A stretch of DNA of 33,621 bases from an uncultured Bacteroidales bacterium (GCA_900316795.1 ONEF01000020.1:1-33621); one strand, 5' to 3'. Positions 21,760 through 29,513 are shown, counted from the first letter of the stretch. Notes: generated from the sequence alone by a model not told the origin. Numbers and translations are program-made.

Positions 21760-23727
21760 TTAACGGACACGGAGTGCGCGCATCGCGTTGAGCACCGCCA
21801 GAACCGTAACTCCCACGTCTGCAAACACCGCCATCCACATCGTGGCTATACCCAATGTGGCCAGAATCAGTACGGCAACCTTTACTCCAATTGCAAACCA
21901 GATGTTCTGCCTGGCTATTGAAAGTGTGTGTCTTGCAATCTTTATGGCAGTGGCGATCCTTGAAGGCTTGTCATCCATCAGCACCACGTCTGCGGCTTCA
22001 ATGGCTGCGTCGCTTCCAAGGGCTCCCATCGCGATGCCTACATCTGCCCTGGCAAGGACAGGGGCGTCGTTGATGCCGTCTCCCACAAATGCCAGAGTTC
22101 CTTTTTCCAGAAGCTGTTCAACGATTCTCACCTTGTCTGCCGGCATAAGTTCTGAATGGTATTCAGATAGATTCAGCTTCCCGGCGATCTGCCTTGCAAC
22201 CTCCTCCCGGTCTCCGGTAAGCATCACGGTATCTGTTATGCCCATAGATCTCAGGTCGGAAATTGCCTTGGCGCTGTCTTCTTTCATCTGGTCATTGATG
22301 ACTATGTGGCCGGAATAGTCTCCGTTGACTGCAATGTGGATAATAGTGCCGGCGTGATGGCAAGGATGCCATTTCACCCCGATGGATTCCATGAGTTTTT
22401 CGTTTCCGGCATAAACAATGTCGTTTCCGATTCTGGCTTTTGCACCTTTTCCGGCAATCTCCTCAATCTCAGAGACCTGGCATCCGTCTGTGGCTTCCTG
22501 CGGAAAGGCATCTCTTAGCGCTCCCGCGATAGGGTGGGTGGAGAAATGCTCCACGTGGGCGGCCAGGTGCAGCAGACGCTTCGAGTCTGAACCGTGGCCC
22601 TGGTGGCATTCCTGCGAATGCGAGCTGTCTTTGCAGGTATCAGGATGCACGGCTTCTACAGCAAACTTTCCCTGTGTGAGGGTTCCGGTCTTGTCAAATA
22701 CCACGGTCTTGACCTTGGAGAGGATGTCCATATAGCTGGCTCCCTTGATGAGGATTCCCTTTCTTGAAGCTCCGCCGATTCCTCCGAAGAAAGTCAGCGG
22801 AACGCTTATGACAAGTGCACACGGGCAGCTGACCACCAGAAACATCAGAGCCCTGTATAGCCAGGTAGGGAAACTCTCTGAGAAACTGCCGGATAGAAGT
22901 GGCGGCAGGAAAGCCAGCAAGACAGCCGCGCAAACCACGATAGGGGTGTATATCCTGGCAAAGCGGGTGATGAACGTCTCGCTCCTGGACTTCTTTTCAG
23001 CGGCATTCTCCACCAGGTCTATTATCTTGGATGCGGTGCTTTCCTTGAAGTTCTTTGTGGTGCGGACCTTTATCGCCCCGGACAGGTTCACGCATCCGGA
23101 AATAACCTCGTCTCCCGCACCTGCTTCCCTTGGTACGCTCTCTCCGGTAAGAGCCACCGTATTCAGCGATGTGGCTCCTTCTATGATCCGCCCGTCCAGA
23201 GGAACTTTCTCTCCCGGACGGATAACTATCACTTCCCCGACTTTAACTTCTTCCGGGCTTACTTCCAGAAGGTTCCCCTCTCTTTCCACGTTGGCCTTGT
23301 CAGGGCGGATATCCATCAGGTGAGAAATGCTTTCCTTGCTCTTGCCCTCTGCATATCCTTCGAACAACTCTCCAACCTGGAAGAACAGCATCACGAAGAC
23401 CGCCTCCGGAAACTGGGTTTCAGCTCCCGGCAGAAATCCTATGCAAAGCGCACCAATGGTCGCGATAGACATCAGAAAATGCTCGTTGAAAGCATCTCCG
23501 TGAACCAGCCCTTCAACGGCCTCTTTCAGCGTTTCCCACCCTGTTAGAAGATATGGAACAAGATAAACCAGAAGCAGTTGCCAGGTCTTGAGATTGCACT
23601 TTTTTTCAATTATTACAGCCGCAACCAGCAGAATGACTGTCGCGATTATGACAACAAGTTTTCCTTTCAGCCCCCTTTCCTCGTGATGATGGTGATGTTC
23701 GTGTATATGTTCGTGATCGTGTGCCAT
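21760..23727 (-). CDS. heavy-metal P1B-type ATPase (Zn/Cd/Pb type) with His-rich N-terminus
   Basis: The 655-aa pump has TGES (194-197), the transmembrane metal motif CPC (301-303), the phosphorylation site DKTGTLT (Asp345), the HP locus (398-399) and GDGINDAP (549-556). The N-terminus lacks the usual HMA metal-binding domain and instead has HDHEHIHEHHHHHEE. A Cys/His-rich loop (about 361-378, CKDSSHSQECHQGHG) follows the phosphorylation domain start. With CPC and a C-terminal membrane Asp (FADVGVTVLAVLNAMR) it fits Zn2+/Cd2+/Pb2+ exporters such as ZntA/CadA. ATG at 23727 follows a strong AGGAGAA site; the longer start at 23754 overlaps the upstream gene. It is 2 bases after the winged-helix gene and is clearly co-transcribed. 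Confidence 0.95.
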   Translation of the reverse strand: MAHDHEHIHEHHHHHEERGLKGKLVVIIATVILLVAAVIIEKKCNLKTWQLLLVYLVPYLLTGWETLKEAVEGLVHGDAFNEHFLMSIATIGALCIGFLPGAETQFPEAVFVMLFFQVGELFEGYAEGKSKESISHLMDIRPDKANVEREGNLLEVSPEEVKVGEVIVIRPGEKVPLDGRIIEGATSLNTVALTGESVPREAGAGDEVISGCVNLSGAIKVRTTKNFKESTASKIIDLVENAAEKKSRSETFITRFARIYTPIVVCAAVLLAFLPPLLSGSFSESFPTWLYRALMFLVVSCPCALVISVPLTFFGGIGGASRKGILIKGASYMDILSKVKTVVFDKTGTLTQGKFAVEAVHPDTCKDSSHSQECHQGHGSDSKRLLHLAAHVEHFSTHPIAGALRDAFPQEATDGCQVSEIEEIAGKGAKARIGNDIVYAGNEKLMESIGVKWHPCHHAGTIIHIAVNGDYSGHIVINDQMKEDSAKAISDLRSMGITDTVMLTGDREEVARQIAGKLNLSEYHSELMPADKVRIVEQLLEKGTLAFVGDGINDAPVLARADVGIAMGALGSDAAIEAADVVLMDDKPSRIATAIKIARHTLSIARQNIWFAIGVKVAVLILATLGIATMWMAVFADVGVTVLAVLNAMRALRVR

Positions 23728-23729
23728 AG

Positions 23730-24104
23730 TTATTCTCCTTTTATAATAAGCCAATGGCCGCCTTTGTTGCAGCCCTGGCGCTTGATTATACCTTCTGCCT
23801 TGAGATTGGCCAGCTGTTTTTCAATGGCCTTTTCCGTGACGCAGACTCTCTGTGCAAGAGCCTTCGCTGTAATGTGCTTGTTCTCAGCGATAAGAAGCAA
23901 TATCTTGTCTCTTGTCTTAAGGTTCTTCTTAGGTGCGCATTCTTCAGGTTCCGGGGTTTTCTCCTCAGTCTTAATAATCTGATCTATAGAGGAATCGATA
24001 GAGTTCAGAATATCGGATGCGAGCTTTTCCCTGAACTGCTGGTAATCCAGCTCGAAAGACTCGTTGTTTTCTGTAAAAAGCAGCACTTTCTTAATCTTGT
24101 CCAT
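23730..24104 (-). CDS. small winged-helix protein co-transcribed with the metal ATPase
   Basis: A 124-aa protein. Residues ~65-120 form a winged helix: RDKILLLIAENKHITAKALAQRVCVTEKAIEKQL in two pieces, then LKAEGIIKRQGCNKGGHWLI. The N-terminal half is acidic (ENNESFELDYQQF, TEEKTPEPEE) and unrecognised. Cys residues at ECAP, RVCV and QGCN, and a His near the end, could bind metal. The 2-base gap to the P-type ATPase and the repeats over the promoter suggest an autoregulated, metal-responsive control protein, although the fold alone does not prove it. It differs from ArsR/SmtB and MerR regulators normally paired with such pumps. Confidence 0.82.
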   Translation of the reverse strand: MDKIKKVLLFTENNESFELDYQQFREKLASDILNSIDSSIDQIIKTEEKTPEPEECAPKKNLKTRDKILLLIAENKHITAKALAQRVCVTEKAIEKQLANLKAEGIIKRQGCNKGGHWLIIKGE

Positions 24105-24165
24105 AATTTTTATCCCCTAAGTCTATAATTTTATTACCCTACAAAAATACAATTTATTCCCTAAA
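24103..24165 (-). promoter_or_regulatory. three 22-bp-phased repeats over the winged-helix/ATPase promoter
   Basis: Reading the plus strand, ATAATTTTTATCCCCTA (24103-24119), ATAATTTTATTACCCTA (24125-24141) and ATACAATTTATTCCCTA (24147-24163) recur at exactly 22-base steps, two helical turns. The -7 box TATTTTTG (minus, 24142-24149) lies between and overlaps copies 2 and 3. A related CCCAT follows near 24179. The first copy touches the start codon. This is the pattern of cooperative regulator binding. Confidence 0.55.
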
Positions 24166-24197
24166 AACGATAGTTTTTCCCATAAATTTCCACACAT

Positions 24198-24241
24198 TTT
24201 ATAAAATAATTTGGTTTATAAAATAAACTGGTTTACATTTG
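24198..24241 (+). promoter_or_regulatory. promoter with 17-bp tandem repeat before the 216-aa membrane protein
   Basis: TTTG (24210-24213), 20 bases and TACATTTG (24234-24241) form a good -33/-7 pair. The same stretch consists of two 17-bp units, TTTATAAAATAATTTGG (24198-24214) and TTTATAAAATAAACTGG (24215-24231), identical at 15 of 17 positions. The repeat overlaps the -33 element and may be an operator. Confidence 0.6.
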
Positions 24242-24303
24242 CAGTGTGATTGATGCTGACCGAGTGCGCAATCGGGGAGCAGAAAAACAAAAAGTGTTAA
24301 ACA

Positions 24304-24954
24304 ATGTTAAAAGATTTTACAATGGAAACTAAGAACCTTACAACCGAAAGCTCTCTGAAAATAATCGCAGAGACAATGGAGCGCAACAGAATGACAATCG
24401 CCAAAAATTCCGGCAGACCTCTTATCCTTTGGGGATGCCTGGTGGCTGTTACCTCTGTAGTTATTTACTTCCTCTGGTCAAAGACCGGTAGCCCTGTCTG
24501 GAATCTTCTTTGGTTCGCGATGAGTATTATAGGTTTCATCTGCACCATATTCATGTCAAAGAACAGCGAGAAGGCTCCAAAGAATGAAGTATCCAGGATT
24601 CTGGGTAAGACCTGGATGTGGTTCGGATTCTTTACAACTGGCCTCTATCTGATGATCTGGGTTGCATACTTTATTATGAGAGCCTGTAATCCGGAAGCCA
24701 GCATCCACGTAGACCTTACTCTTGTAATTTCGTTGATGATGGGACTTTGCGGAGTTATCTCCGGAGTAGTCATGAAGATGAAGTCCGTTGTGGCCTGCCT
24801 GGTTGTCGCTACTGCAATTTCTGTAGTTGTAGCTCTGGTAGTAAACGGTCCTGCACAGATATTGGTATTCGCAATCCTTGGAGTCTTAGGGCTTGTAGTC
24901 CCGGGACTTATCCTCCAGAACAAGGTTAAGAACGGGAGCGTTCTTTCTAAATAG
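24304..24954 (+). CDS. multi-pass membrane protein of unknown function
   Basis: A 216-aa protein with a ~35-residue charged N-terminal segment (ESSLKIIAETMERNRMTIAKNSGRPLILWG in two pieces), then about six hydrophobic helices (residues roughly 38-57, 66-85, 104-125, 138-155, 158-178 and 183-203) and a short basic tail. It resembles Bacteroidetes membrane proteins coded beside a small winged-helix regulator, which is the arrangement here: the regulator at 25065 follows on the same strand after 110 bases. No transport or enzyme motif seen. ATG at 24322 is an alternative start and would remove six residues. Confidence 0.75.
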   Translation: MLKDFTMETKNLTTESSLKIIAETMERNRMTIAKNSGRPLILWGCLVAVTSVVIYFLWSKTGSPVWNLLWFAMSIIGFICTIFMSKNSEKAPKNEVSRILGKTWMWFGFFTTGLYLMIWVAYFIMRACNPEASIHVDLTLVISLMMGLCGVISGVVMKMKSVVACLVVATAISVVVALVVNGPAQILVFAILGVLGLVVPGLILQNKVKNGSVLSK

Positions 24955-25064
24955 TTGATATTTAGTAAATTGAGCAAAGGAGAGTATGCCTTGCAGCTAC
25001 CCCCTCAAGTGACTAAAAACAACAAAATCAGACATTTGCAAGAAACGCTAAACATCTTGGTATT

Positions 25065-25376
25065 ATGGAAGAGAAACAGAAAATGTTCAAGCCTCTTGAT
25101 CCGCTGCTCCATTCGGAGCTGAGGCTTGCGGTTATGAGCATACTGATTGGCGTGGTTGAAGCGGACTTTGTCTATATCAAGTCCCAGACCGGAGCTACGG
25201 CCGGAAACCTGAGCGTTCAACTGGACAAACTTTCCGCTGCGGGGTACATCGAGGTGGAGAAGACTTTCAAGGGAAAGAAGACCTGTACTCTATGCCGAAT
25301 CACCGACAAGGGCCGGATCGCCTTCGCCGAGTATGTGGAGACTCTCAAGCAATATCTTCAGATCCCGAAAGGCTGA
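25065..25376 (+). CDS. winged-helix transcriptional regulator (MarR-like, HTH_34 type)
   Basis: A 103-aa single-domain regulator: LDPLLHSELRLAVMSILIGVVEADFVYIKSQTG (helices 1-2, in two pieces), ATAGNLSVQLDKLSAAGYIEVEK (recognition helix), FKGKKTCTLCRITDKGRIAFAEYV (wing). Proteins of this type have no ligand domain and often sit beside a membrane protein gene, as here. The two probably form one transcription unit, although a weak -7-like GACATTTG occurs just before it near 25033. Confidence 0.88.
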   Translation: MEEKQKMFKPLDPLLHSELRLAVMSILIGVVEADFVYIKSQTGATAGNLSVQLDKLSAAGYIEVEKTFKGKKTCTLCRITDKGRIAFAEYVETLKQYLQIPKG

Positions 25377-25377
25377 G

Positions 25378-25407
25378 AATCCCCAGGGTTTAAATCCCCA
25401 GGGTTGA
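25378..25407. repeat. 15-bp tandem repeat (two copies)
   Basis: AATCCCCAGGGTTTA (25378-25392) is followed directly by AATCCCCAGGGTTGA, 14 of 15 identical. It begins one base after the regulator stop codon. CCCCAGGG is itself partly palindromic. No function is evident. Confidence 0.6.
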
Positions 25408-25426
25408 TTTATAGGAATAATACGGC

Positions 25427-25470
25427 ACTCCCGCTGATACACTGATTGTAACGGCGGGAGTACTTCATTT
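25427..25470 (+). terminator. terminator of the membrane protein/regulator unit
   Basis: ACTCCCGC (25427-25434) and GCGGGAGT (25454-25461) form a perfect 8-bp GC-rich stem with a 19-base loop, followed by ACTTCATTTT. It is positioned after the regulator. Confidence 0.55.
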
Positions 25471-25472
25471 TG

Positions 25473-25568
25473 AAAGTGTGCAAGGTCGGTCGTTTAGTGT
25501 ACGGCCAAGCACATTTAGGCGGGAAAAGTGTGCACGGCCGGTAGTTTTGTGTACGACCAAGTACATTC
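25473..25568. repeat. two copies of a 44-bp hairpin-forming repeat
   Basis: The copies lie at 25473-25516 and 25525-25568 (52-base period, 8-base spacer). 37 of 44 positions agree; both begin AAAGTGTGCA and include GTGTACG-CCAAG-ACATT. Within each copy GTGC...GG-CG can pair with CG-CC...GCAC or its variant, so each unit can fold. They sit between convergent transcription units and resemble REP-like intergenic elements. Confidence 0.55.
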
Positions 25569-25578
25569 AAGCATATGT

Positions 25579-26385
25579 CTAAAGGTTGGTGAAGCTGATC
25601 TTGTAGATCTTTGATGTGGTATCGTCGCAGACCCAGATGCAGCTGTGGGCGTGGTCCACATAAATACCCTCGCCGTTATCTATGAAGGAAACGCTGTAGC
25701 TTGCAAGCACTTCTCCATCTATGGTGCAGAGGTTGATAGTGCGGCTTTTGCTGTCTGCTATCCAGAGCACATTCCTGACAGGATCATAGCAAAGGTCGGC
25801 GATTTCGTTGAGGCTGCTTCCAGCAAGGTCCTTCCGGCCGGTTTCTCCTTTTCCTATGGAATAAGTGATCAGGACCACCGGCTTCTTTTGGTTGCCGATA
25901 AGCAGGGTGCCATCTTTGTACCAGGTGATGCCTTCAAGTCCGTCGTTTGTTCCATAACCGACATCTTCAACCACATAAATCAGTTCGTCTTTCTTGTAGT
26001 CAGGCGCTACAAGACGATGCACTTCCTGCTTGTTCTCAACGATATAATAGACATCTTTGGTCTTGGGGTCTATTGTAACGCCTTCGCAGTCGAAATGGCC
26101 TGTGTAGAAGTCTGTTGTCTTGCCGTTCCAAGTGATGTGGTTTATGCCGTTTTCGTCTGAAGCGCCAAGGAAACCGTCTCCGTCAGGGGCAAGGCAAAGG
26201 CCGGAAATCTCCTTGCAGGTTGTGCTGATTTCAGAATAATTGCCCATTACCGGCTTGTAGTTTTTAGGGGTGACTGGGATGTCTGGCGTTTCAGGTGTTT
26301 CAGACGTCAGGTGCTTGTGGGAACAAGAAACTCCAACCAGAGCTGCAGCTGCCATCAGCGGGAGCAATAATCTTATACTTTTCAT
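25579..26385 (-). CDS. SdiA-regulated-type beta-propeller lipoprotein
   Basis: A 268-aa lipoprotein: MKSIRLLLPLMAAAALVGVSC gives a signal peptide with the lipidated Cys at 21, followed by a Thr/Pro linker. The rest consists of repeated blade-like segments: EISGLCLAPDGDGFLGASDENG, HFDCEGVTIDPKTKDVYYIVE (in two pieces), DGLEGITWYKDGTLLIGNQKK, LNEIADLCYDPVRNVLWIADSK, NGEGIYVDHAHSCIWVCDD. That matches the SdiA-regulated family (PF06977), extracytoplasmic propellers with phytase/esterase-like folds and unknown activity. ATG at 26385 is chosen for the signal; the longer start at 26409 overlaps the -7 box TATCTTTG (26407-26414). Confidence 0.88.
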   Translation of the reverse strand: MKSIRLLLPLMAAAALVGVSCSHKHLTSETPETPDIPVTPKNYKPVMGNYSEISTTCKEISGLCLAPDGDGFLGASDENGINHITWNGKTTDFYTGHFDCEGVTIDPKTKDVYYIVENKQEVHRLVAPDYKKDELIYVVEDVGYGTNDGLEGITWYKDGTLLIGNQKKPVVLITYSIGKGETGRKDLAGSSLNEIADLCYDPVRNVLWIADSKSRTINLCTIDGEVLASYSVSFIDNGEGIYVDHAHSCIWVCDDTTSKIYKISFTNL

Positions 26386-26406
26386 ATTTGTGTGTAAATC
26401 TTTCAG

Positions 26407-26458
26407 CAAAGATACACAATAGGGGCTTTTTCTGCTTGCTGAAGAAATTGTAAATTTG
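26407..26458. promoter_or_regulatory. back-to-back -7 boxes of the propeller and acetyltransferase genes
   Basis: TATCTTTG on the minus strand (26407-26414) serves the lipoprotein gene. TAAATTTG on the plus strand (26451-26458) ends only 7 bases before the acetyltransferase ATG at 26466, so that message would be nearly leaderless. Confidence 0.5.
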
Positions 26459-26465
26459 CCATATC

Positions 26466-27032
26466 ATGACAGAATTGGAAAAACTGAACGCCGGGCTGCC
26501 GTACTGCTATGCGGATGCGGAAATGATAGCCAGAAAGAGCCAGGCCATAAAATGGTGCGAGGAGTACAACACCATAGACGGAACAGACTACGAAGCTCAG
26601 TACAAGTGCCTTCGGAAGATGCTTGGGGCTGTGGGCGAGAGAGTATGGATTTCCAAGACTTTCGGATGCGACTGTGGAAAGAACATCTTCATCGGCGATG
26701 ATTTCACGGGAAACTTCAACCTCACTGTCCTGGACATACGGGAAGTTTACATCGGCAACAACGTGATGATAGGACCCAATACGCTGATAACCACTGTAGG
26801 TCATCCTCTTTCCCCTAAAGGTCGCAGAGAGTATATGGCAGAGGCAAAGCCTGTCAGAATCGGCAACGATGTGTGGATTGGCGGAAACGTGACCATCCTG
26901 CCGGGAGTTACCATCGGCAACAATGTTGTCATTGCTGCAGGTGCGGTGGTTAACGATGATATTCCGGACAACTGTCTTGTGGGCGGAGTTCCTGCATCCA
27001 AGATAAAGGATCTTGAGAACGATGTCAATTAG
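26466..27032 (+). CDS. hexapeptide sugar O-acetyltransferase (Maa/LacA type)
   Basis: A 188-aa left-handed beta-helix acetyltransferase. The N-terminal maltose-acetyltransferase segment (LNAGLPYCYADAEMIARKSQA, in two pieces) precedes hexapeptide coils IFIGDDFTGNFNLTVLD, VYIGNNVMIGPNTLITTVGHP (catalytic His113) and VRIGNDVWIGGNVTILPGVTIG, with the closing GAVVNDDIPDNCLVGGVPA. It transfers acetyl from acetyl-CoA to a sugar hydroxyl in the cytoplasm; the sugar cannot be told. It is followed after 17 bases by the AlkD-like gene and probably shares its transcript. Confidence 0.95.
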   Translation: MTELEKLNAGLPYCYADAEMIARKSQAIKWCEEYNTIDGTDYEAQYKCLRKMLGAVGERVWISKTFGCDCGKNIFIGDDFTGNFNLTVLDIREVYIGNNVMIGPNTLITTVGHPLSPKGRREYMAEAKPVRIGNDVWIGGNVTILPGVTIGNNVVIAAGAVVNDDIPDNCLVGGVPASKIKDLENDVN

Positions 27033-27049
27033 TTGATGGTAATCAGGAT

Positions 27050-27982
27050 ATGGCTTTTAATGCTCTATTAGAAAGGATGCTTGAATGCCGCGACGAGAGC
27101 CAGGTGGAGGGACTTATGCGTTTTTTCAAGACAGGGCCAGGGCAGTATGGTGAAGGTGACAAGTTCCTGGGGATCAAGGTTCCTGTGACGCGGGCCGTTG
27201 TCAAGGAATGTTGGAAGGATGTCTCTTTCGGGAATCTTGAAGAGTGTCTTCTCAGCCCTTATCATGAGGTGCGTCTTGCCGGGTTGCTCTGCCTTGTGGA
27301 GATCTTTTCAAATGCCGGGAAATCCAGGCCTTCAGGATGTGCGGCCGTTGACTCTGTTTGGCAGGCCGGTAGCGGAAAAGCTGATGGCAAAGCCGGAATG
27401 AACGATGATATATGGCTTAAGCTTCAGAGGCGGTGCGTGGACTTCTATCTGGCTCACACAGACCGCATCAACAACTGGGACCTTGTGGATCTTTCCTGCT
27501 ACAGCCTTCTGGGCGAGTGGCTTCTGGACAAGGACCGCACTCTGCTGTATGATCTGGCCGGAAACGGCAAGAACATCTGGGAAAAGAGAATCGGCATTGT
27601 TTCCACGATGGCATTTGTCCGCAGGGGAGAGCTCAGCGATACCTATGCCATATCAGACCTACTGCTTTCCCCAACCGCTCCAACCTATGTTTCTTATTCC
27701 GGAGCTTCCGCAGCGGAATCTGTTTTCTCCGCTTCAGGAGCATCCGCAGCAGTCCCTTGTTCAGGAGCATCCGCAGCAGTCTCTTCTTCAGGAGGATCAG
27801 CTCCGCTGCATGATCTGCTTCAGAAGGCTGTGGGTTGGCTGCTCAGAGAGGCGGGCAAAAAAGATGAGGCGTCGCTGAGGAAATTCCTTGACAAGCGGGC
27901 CTCAATAATGCCCCGCACTATGCTGCGATATGCTATTGAGAAGTTTTCTCCAGAGCTGCGGGCGCACTACCTCCAGAAGTAG
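27050..27982 (+). CDS. AlkD-like DNA alkylation repair protein with repeat-built insertion
   Basis: A 310-aa HEAT-repeat DNA glycosylase-like protein; typical members are about 220-240 residues. The family blocks FLGIKVPVTRAVVKECW, EVRLAGLLCLVEIF, HTDRINNWDLVDLSCYSLLGEWL (in two pieces), NIWEKRIGIVSTMAFVRRGEL and DKRASIMPRTMLRYAIEKF are present. AlkD removes N3- and N7-alkylated purines. The extra length comes from two insertions: a Gly/Ser/Ala-rich one near residues 87-122 and a Ser/Ala one near 213-251 built of SGASAA units. The second sits in the loop where AlkD proteins normally have a short turn between DLLL and HDLLQKAVGWLLRE. Activity is probably kept, since the core blocks are intact. 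Confidence 0.88.
   Translation: MAFNALLERMLECRDESQVEGLMRFFKTGPGQYGEGDKFLGIKVPVTRAVVKECWKDVSFGNLEECLLSPYHEVRLAGLLCLVEIFSNAGKSRPSGCAAVDSVWQAGSGKADGKAGMNDDIWLKLQRRCVDFYLAHTDRINNWDLVDLSCYSLLGEWLLDKDRTLLYDLAGNGKNIWEKRIGIVSTMAFVRRGELSDTYAISDLLLSPTAPTYVSYSGASAAESVFSASGASAAVPCSGASAAVSSSGGSAPLHDLLQKAVGWLLREAGKKDEASLRKFLDKRASIMPRTMLRYAIEKFSPELRAHYLQK
27698..27805 (+). repeat. 27-bp coding tandem repeat in the alkD-like gene
   Basis: SGASAA-encoding units start at 27698, 27734, 27761 and (as SGGSAP) 27788. The copies at 27734-27760 and 27761-27787 agree at 25 of 27 bases. All spacings are multiples of three, so the frame is kept. Confidence 0.75.
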
Positions 27983-27991
27983 GCGCTTGAA

Positions 27992-29446
27992 TCAGAAGGA
28001 GATGCCGGCACCTATGCCAATCATTGTGGAGCGTTCCATCCGCTGAGGATTGCTGTGGCGCTCTTTTTTCTTTTCTGAATTTTTCCTTTCAGCCTTTTCC
28101 ATCTGGCGGATCAGTTTACGGTCTCTTCTCAAGGCTTCTGCGGCTCTCTTTCCAACATATCTTCTTAGGGCTTCCTGGCTTTTGAAAGTTCCGGCCGCTA
28201 TGCTGGCGGAAGATTTGAAATCCGGGGCCAGAAGACCAGCTTCTGCCTTCAAAGACAGAACTCTGCGAACTTTTTCATTGAGTTCCTCGAGTGAGAAAAC
28301 GCCTCTTTCAACAGAGTCCGCTATGGCTTCTATGGAGCCTTTGATATCGACAGGCATCAGAAGTATGTCGGATCCGCTGCGGTAGGCCTGGACAGTAACT
28401 TCAACTGCATCTCTGCCTTCAGAGACTCCTTTCATCACGATGGCGTCTGTTATCACGATGCCTTTGTAGTTCTGGTGGCCTCTGAGCAGACCTTCTATAC
28501 ACGGCTTTGAAATGGACATCGGGAGGCCGCTTGCATCTATGTTGGGGTTGCTTATGTGCCCAACCATTATCATCGGCAGGCCTTCTTGGATAAGTCTCTG
28601 GTAAGGAACCAGATCCACGCTGTCCATGAAAGCCAGGCTGTGGTCTATGACCGGCATCTCGTCGTGAGTGTCTTTGTATGTGTCACCGATTCCCGGATAG
28701 TGTTTTCCGCAGCCGATGATTCCTTCTTCCTTCATGCCTCTGATGTATGCAGAAGCCAGTTGGGCAACTCTTTTAGGACTGCTCCCGAATGAACGGGGTG
28801 CTATTGCAGTCTTGGCTTTGTTCTGTCTTACATAGTCGTTGTCATGGCTGATGTCAACTACCGGCGCAAAGTTCACCTGGTAGCCAAGGTCCCTGAGCTC
28901 CCGTCCTATGTTGCGGCCCATCTTATAGACAAACTTTTCAGCATCAGGAAGCTTTCCGAGCCTTTCCTGCATCGGGTAGCGTTTGTATTCCTTGAATCGC
29001 ATGGCCGCGCCCCACTCGGCGTCAATAGTGTAAAGCAAAGGGACCTTGGAAATGGAACTCAGGTAATTCATCCTTTCTGCAAGGTCATACACGGAGCCGT
29101 CCATAACTATTATGCCGCCTGCGCCGTATTCCTTGACAAGAGACTCCTCAAAAGCTGCCCTTGCGCTGTCCGGTTTTGGATAAATGTCAAAGATGAAGAG
29201 CTGGGCAACTTTCTCCCTGACAGACATCTTTGCCATCAGTTCCTCTATTGTTGCATTTGTCTGCCCCTTGCTACTTGCGGCAGTAGTCTGTTCCTTTTTG
29301 CTTGCAGAAGTTGGAATATCAGTGGAAGCCAAGCCGTTAGTCTGTTCTTGAGCAGTGTTTAGGGATTTATGTTGTGCGTATGCTGAGAAGCTACAGCCTA
29401 CTATGGCAGTCAGCATAAAAATCAGTCTGTATGTAGAAATCTTCAT
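27992..29446 (-). CDS. exported GH3 beta-N-acetylhexosaminidase (NagZ-like)
   Basis: A 484-aa protein with signal peptide MKISTYRLIFMLTAIVGCSF (cleavage near AYAQ) and a Thr/Ser/Gln-rich linker to about residue 65. The single (beta/alpha)8 GH3 domain has LLYTIDAEWGAAMRF, the NagZ-type acid/base loop GKHYPGIGDTYKDTHDE (His261) and the nucleophile region VITDAIVMKGV (Asp334). The His-Asp loop points to N-acetylglucosaminides, such as peptidoglycan or host glycans, rather than beta-glucosides. The C-terminus is a basic tail (about 455-484) ending GIGAGISF. ATG at 29446 is chosen for the signal peptide and for its distance to the -7 box at 29472-29479. It converges on the alkD-like gene with 9 bases between stops. 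Confidence 0.92.
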   Translation of the reverse strand: MKISTYRLIFMLTAIVGCSFSAYAQHKSLNTAQEQTNGLASTDIPTSASKKEQTTAASSKGQTNATIEELMAKMSVREKVAQLFIFDIYPKPDSARAAFEESLVKEYGAGGIIVMDGSVYDLAERMNYLSSISKVPLLYTIDAEWGAAMRFKEYKRYPMQERLGKLPDAEKFVYKMGRNIGRELRDLGYQVNFAPVVDISHDNDYVRQNKAKTAIAPRSFGSSPKRVAQLASAYIRGMKEEGIIGCGKHYPGIGDTYKDTHDEMPVIDHSLAFMDSVDLVPYQRLIQEGLPMIMVGHISNPNIDASGLPMSISKPCIEGLLRGHQNYKGIVITDAIVMKGVSEGRDAVEVTVQAYRSGSDILLMPVDIKGSIEAIADSVERGVFSLEELNEKVRRVLSLKAEAGLLAPDFKSSASIAAGTFKSQEALRRYVGKRAAEALRRDRKLIRQMEKAERKNSEKKKERHSNPQRMERSTMIGIGAGISF

Positions 29447-29471
29447 TGTCAATGTCTTTGATGTGGCTTTG

Positions 29472-29513
29472 CAAAAATACATAAAAAGAGGCTTGCCGGA
29501 CAGGGCAGGCCTC
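29472..29513 (-). terminator. terminator of the sigma/membrane-protein unit, abutting the GH3 promoter
   Basis: GAGGCTTGCC (29488-29497) and GGCAGGCCTC (29504-29513) pair at 9 of 10 positions with one G-U. On the minus strand the stem is followed by TTTTTAT (29481-29487). The GH3 -7 box TATTTTTG (minus, 29472-29479) begins directly after. Confidence 0.75.

Noticed and set aside
25378..25568. Repeats as a possible CRISPR array
   Set aside because: There are only two copies of each repeat, of different lengths (15 and 44 bp), with a spacer of only 0 or 8 bases and no cas genes.
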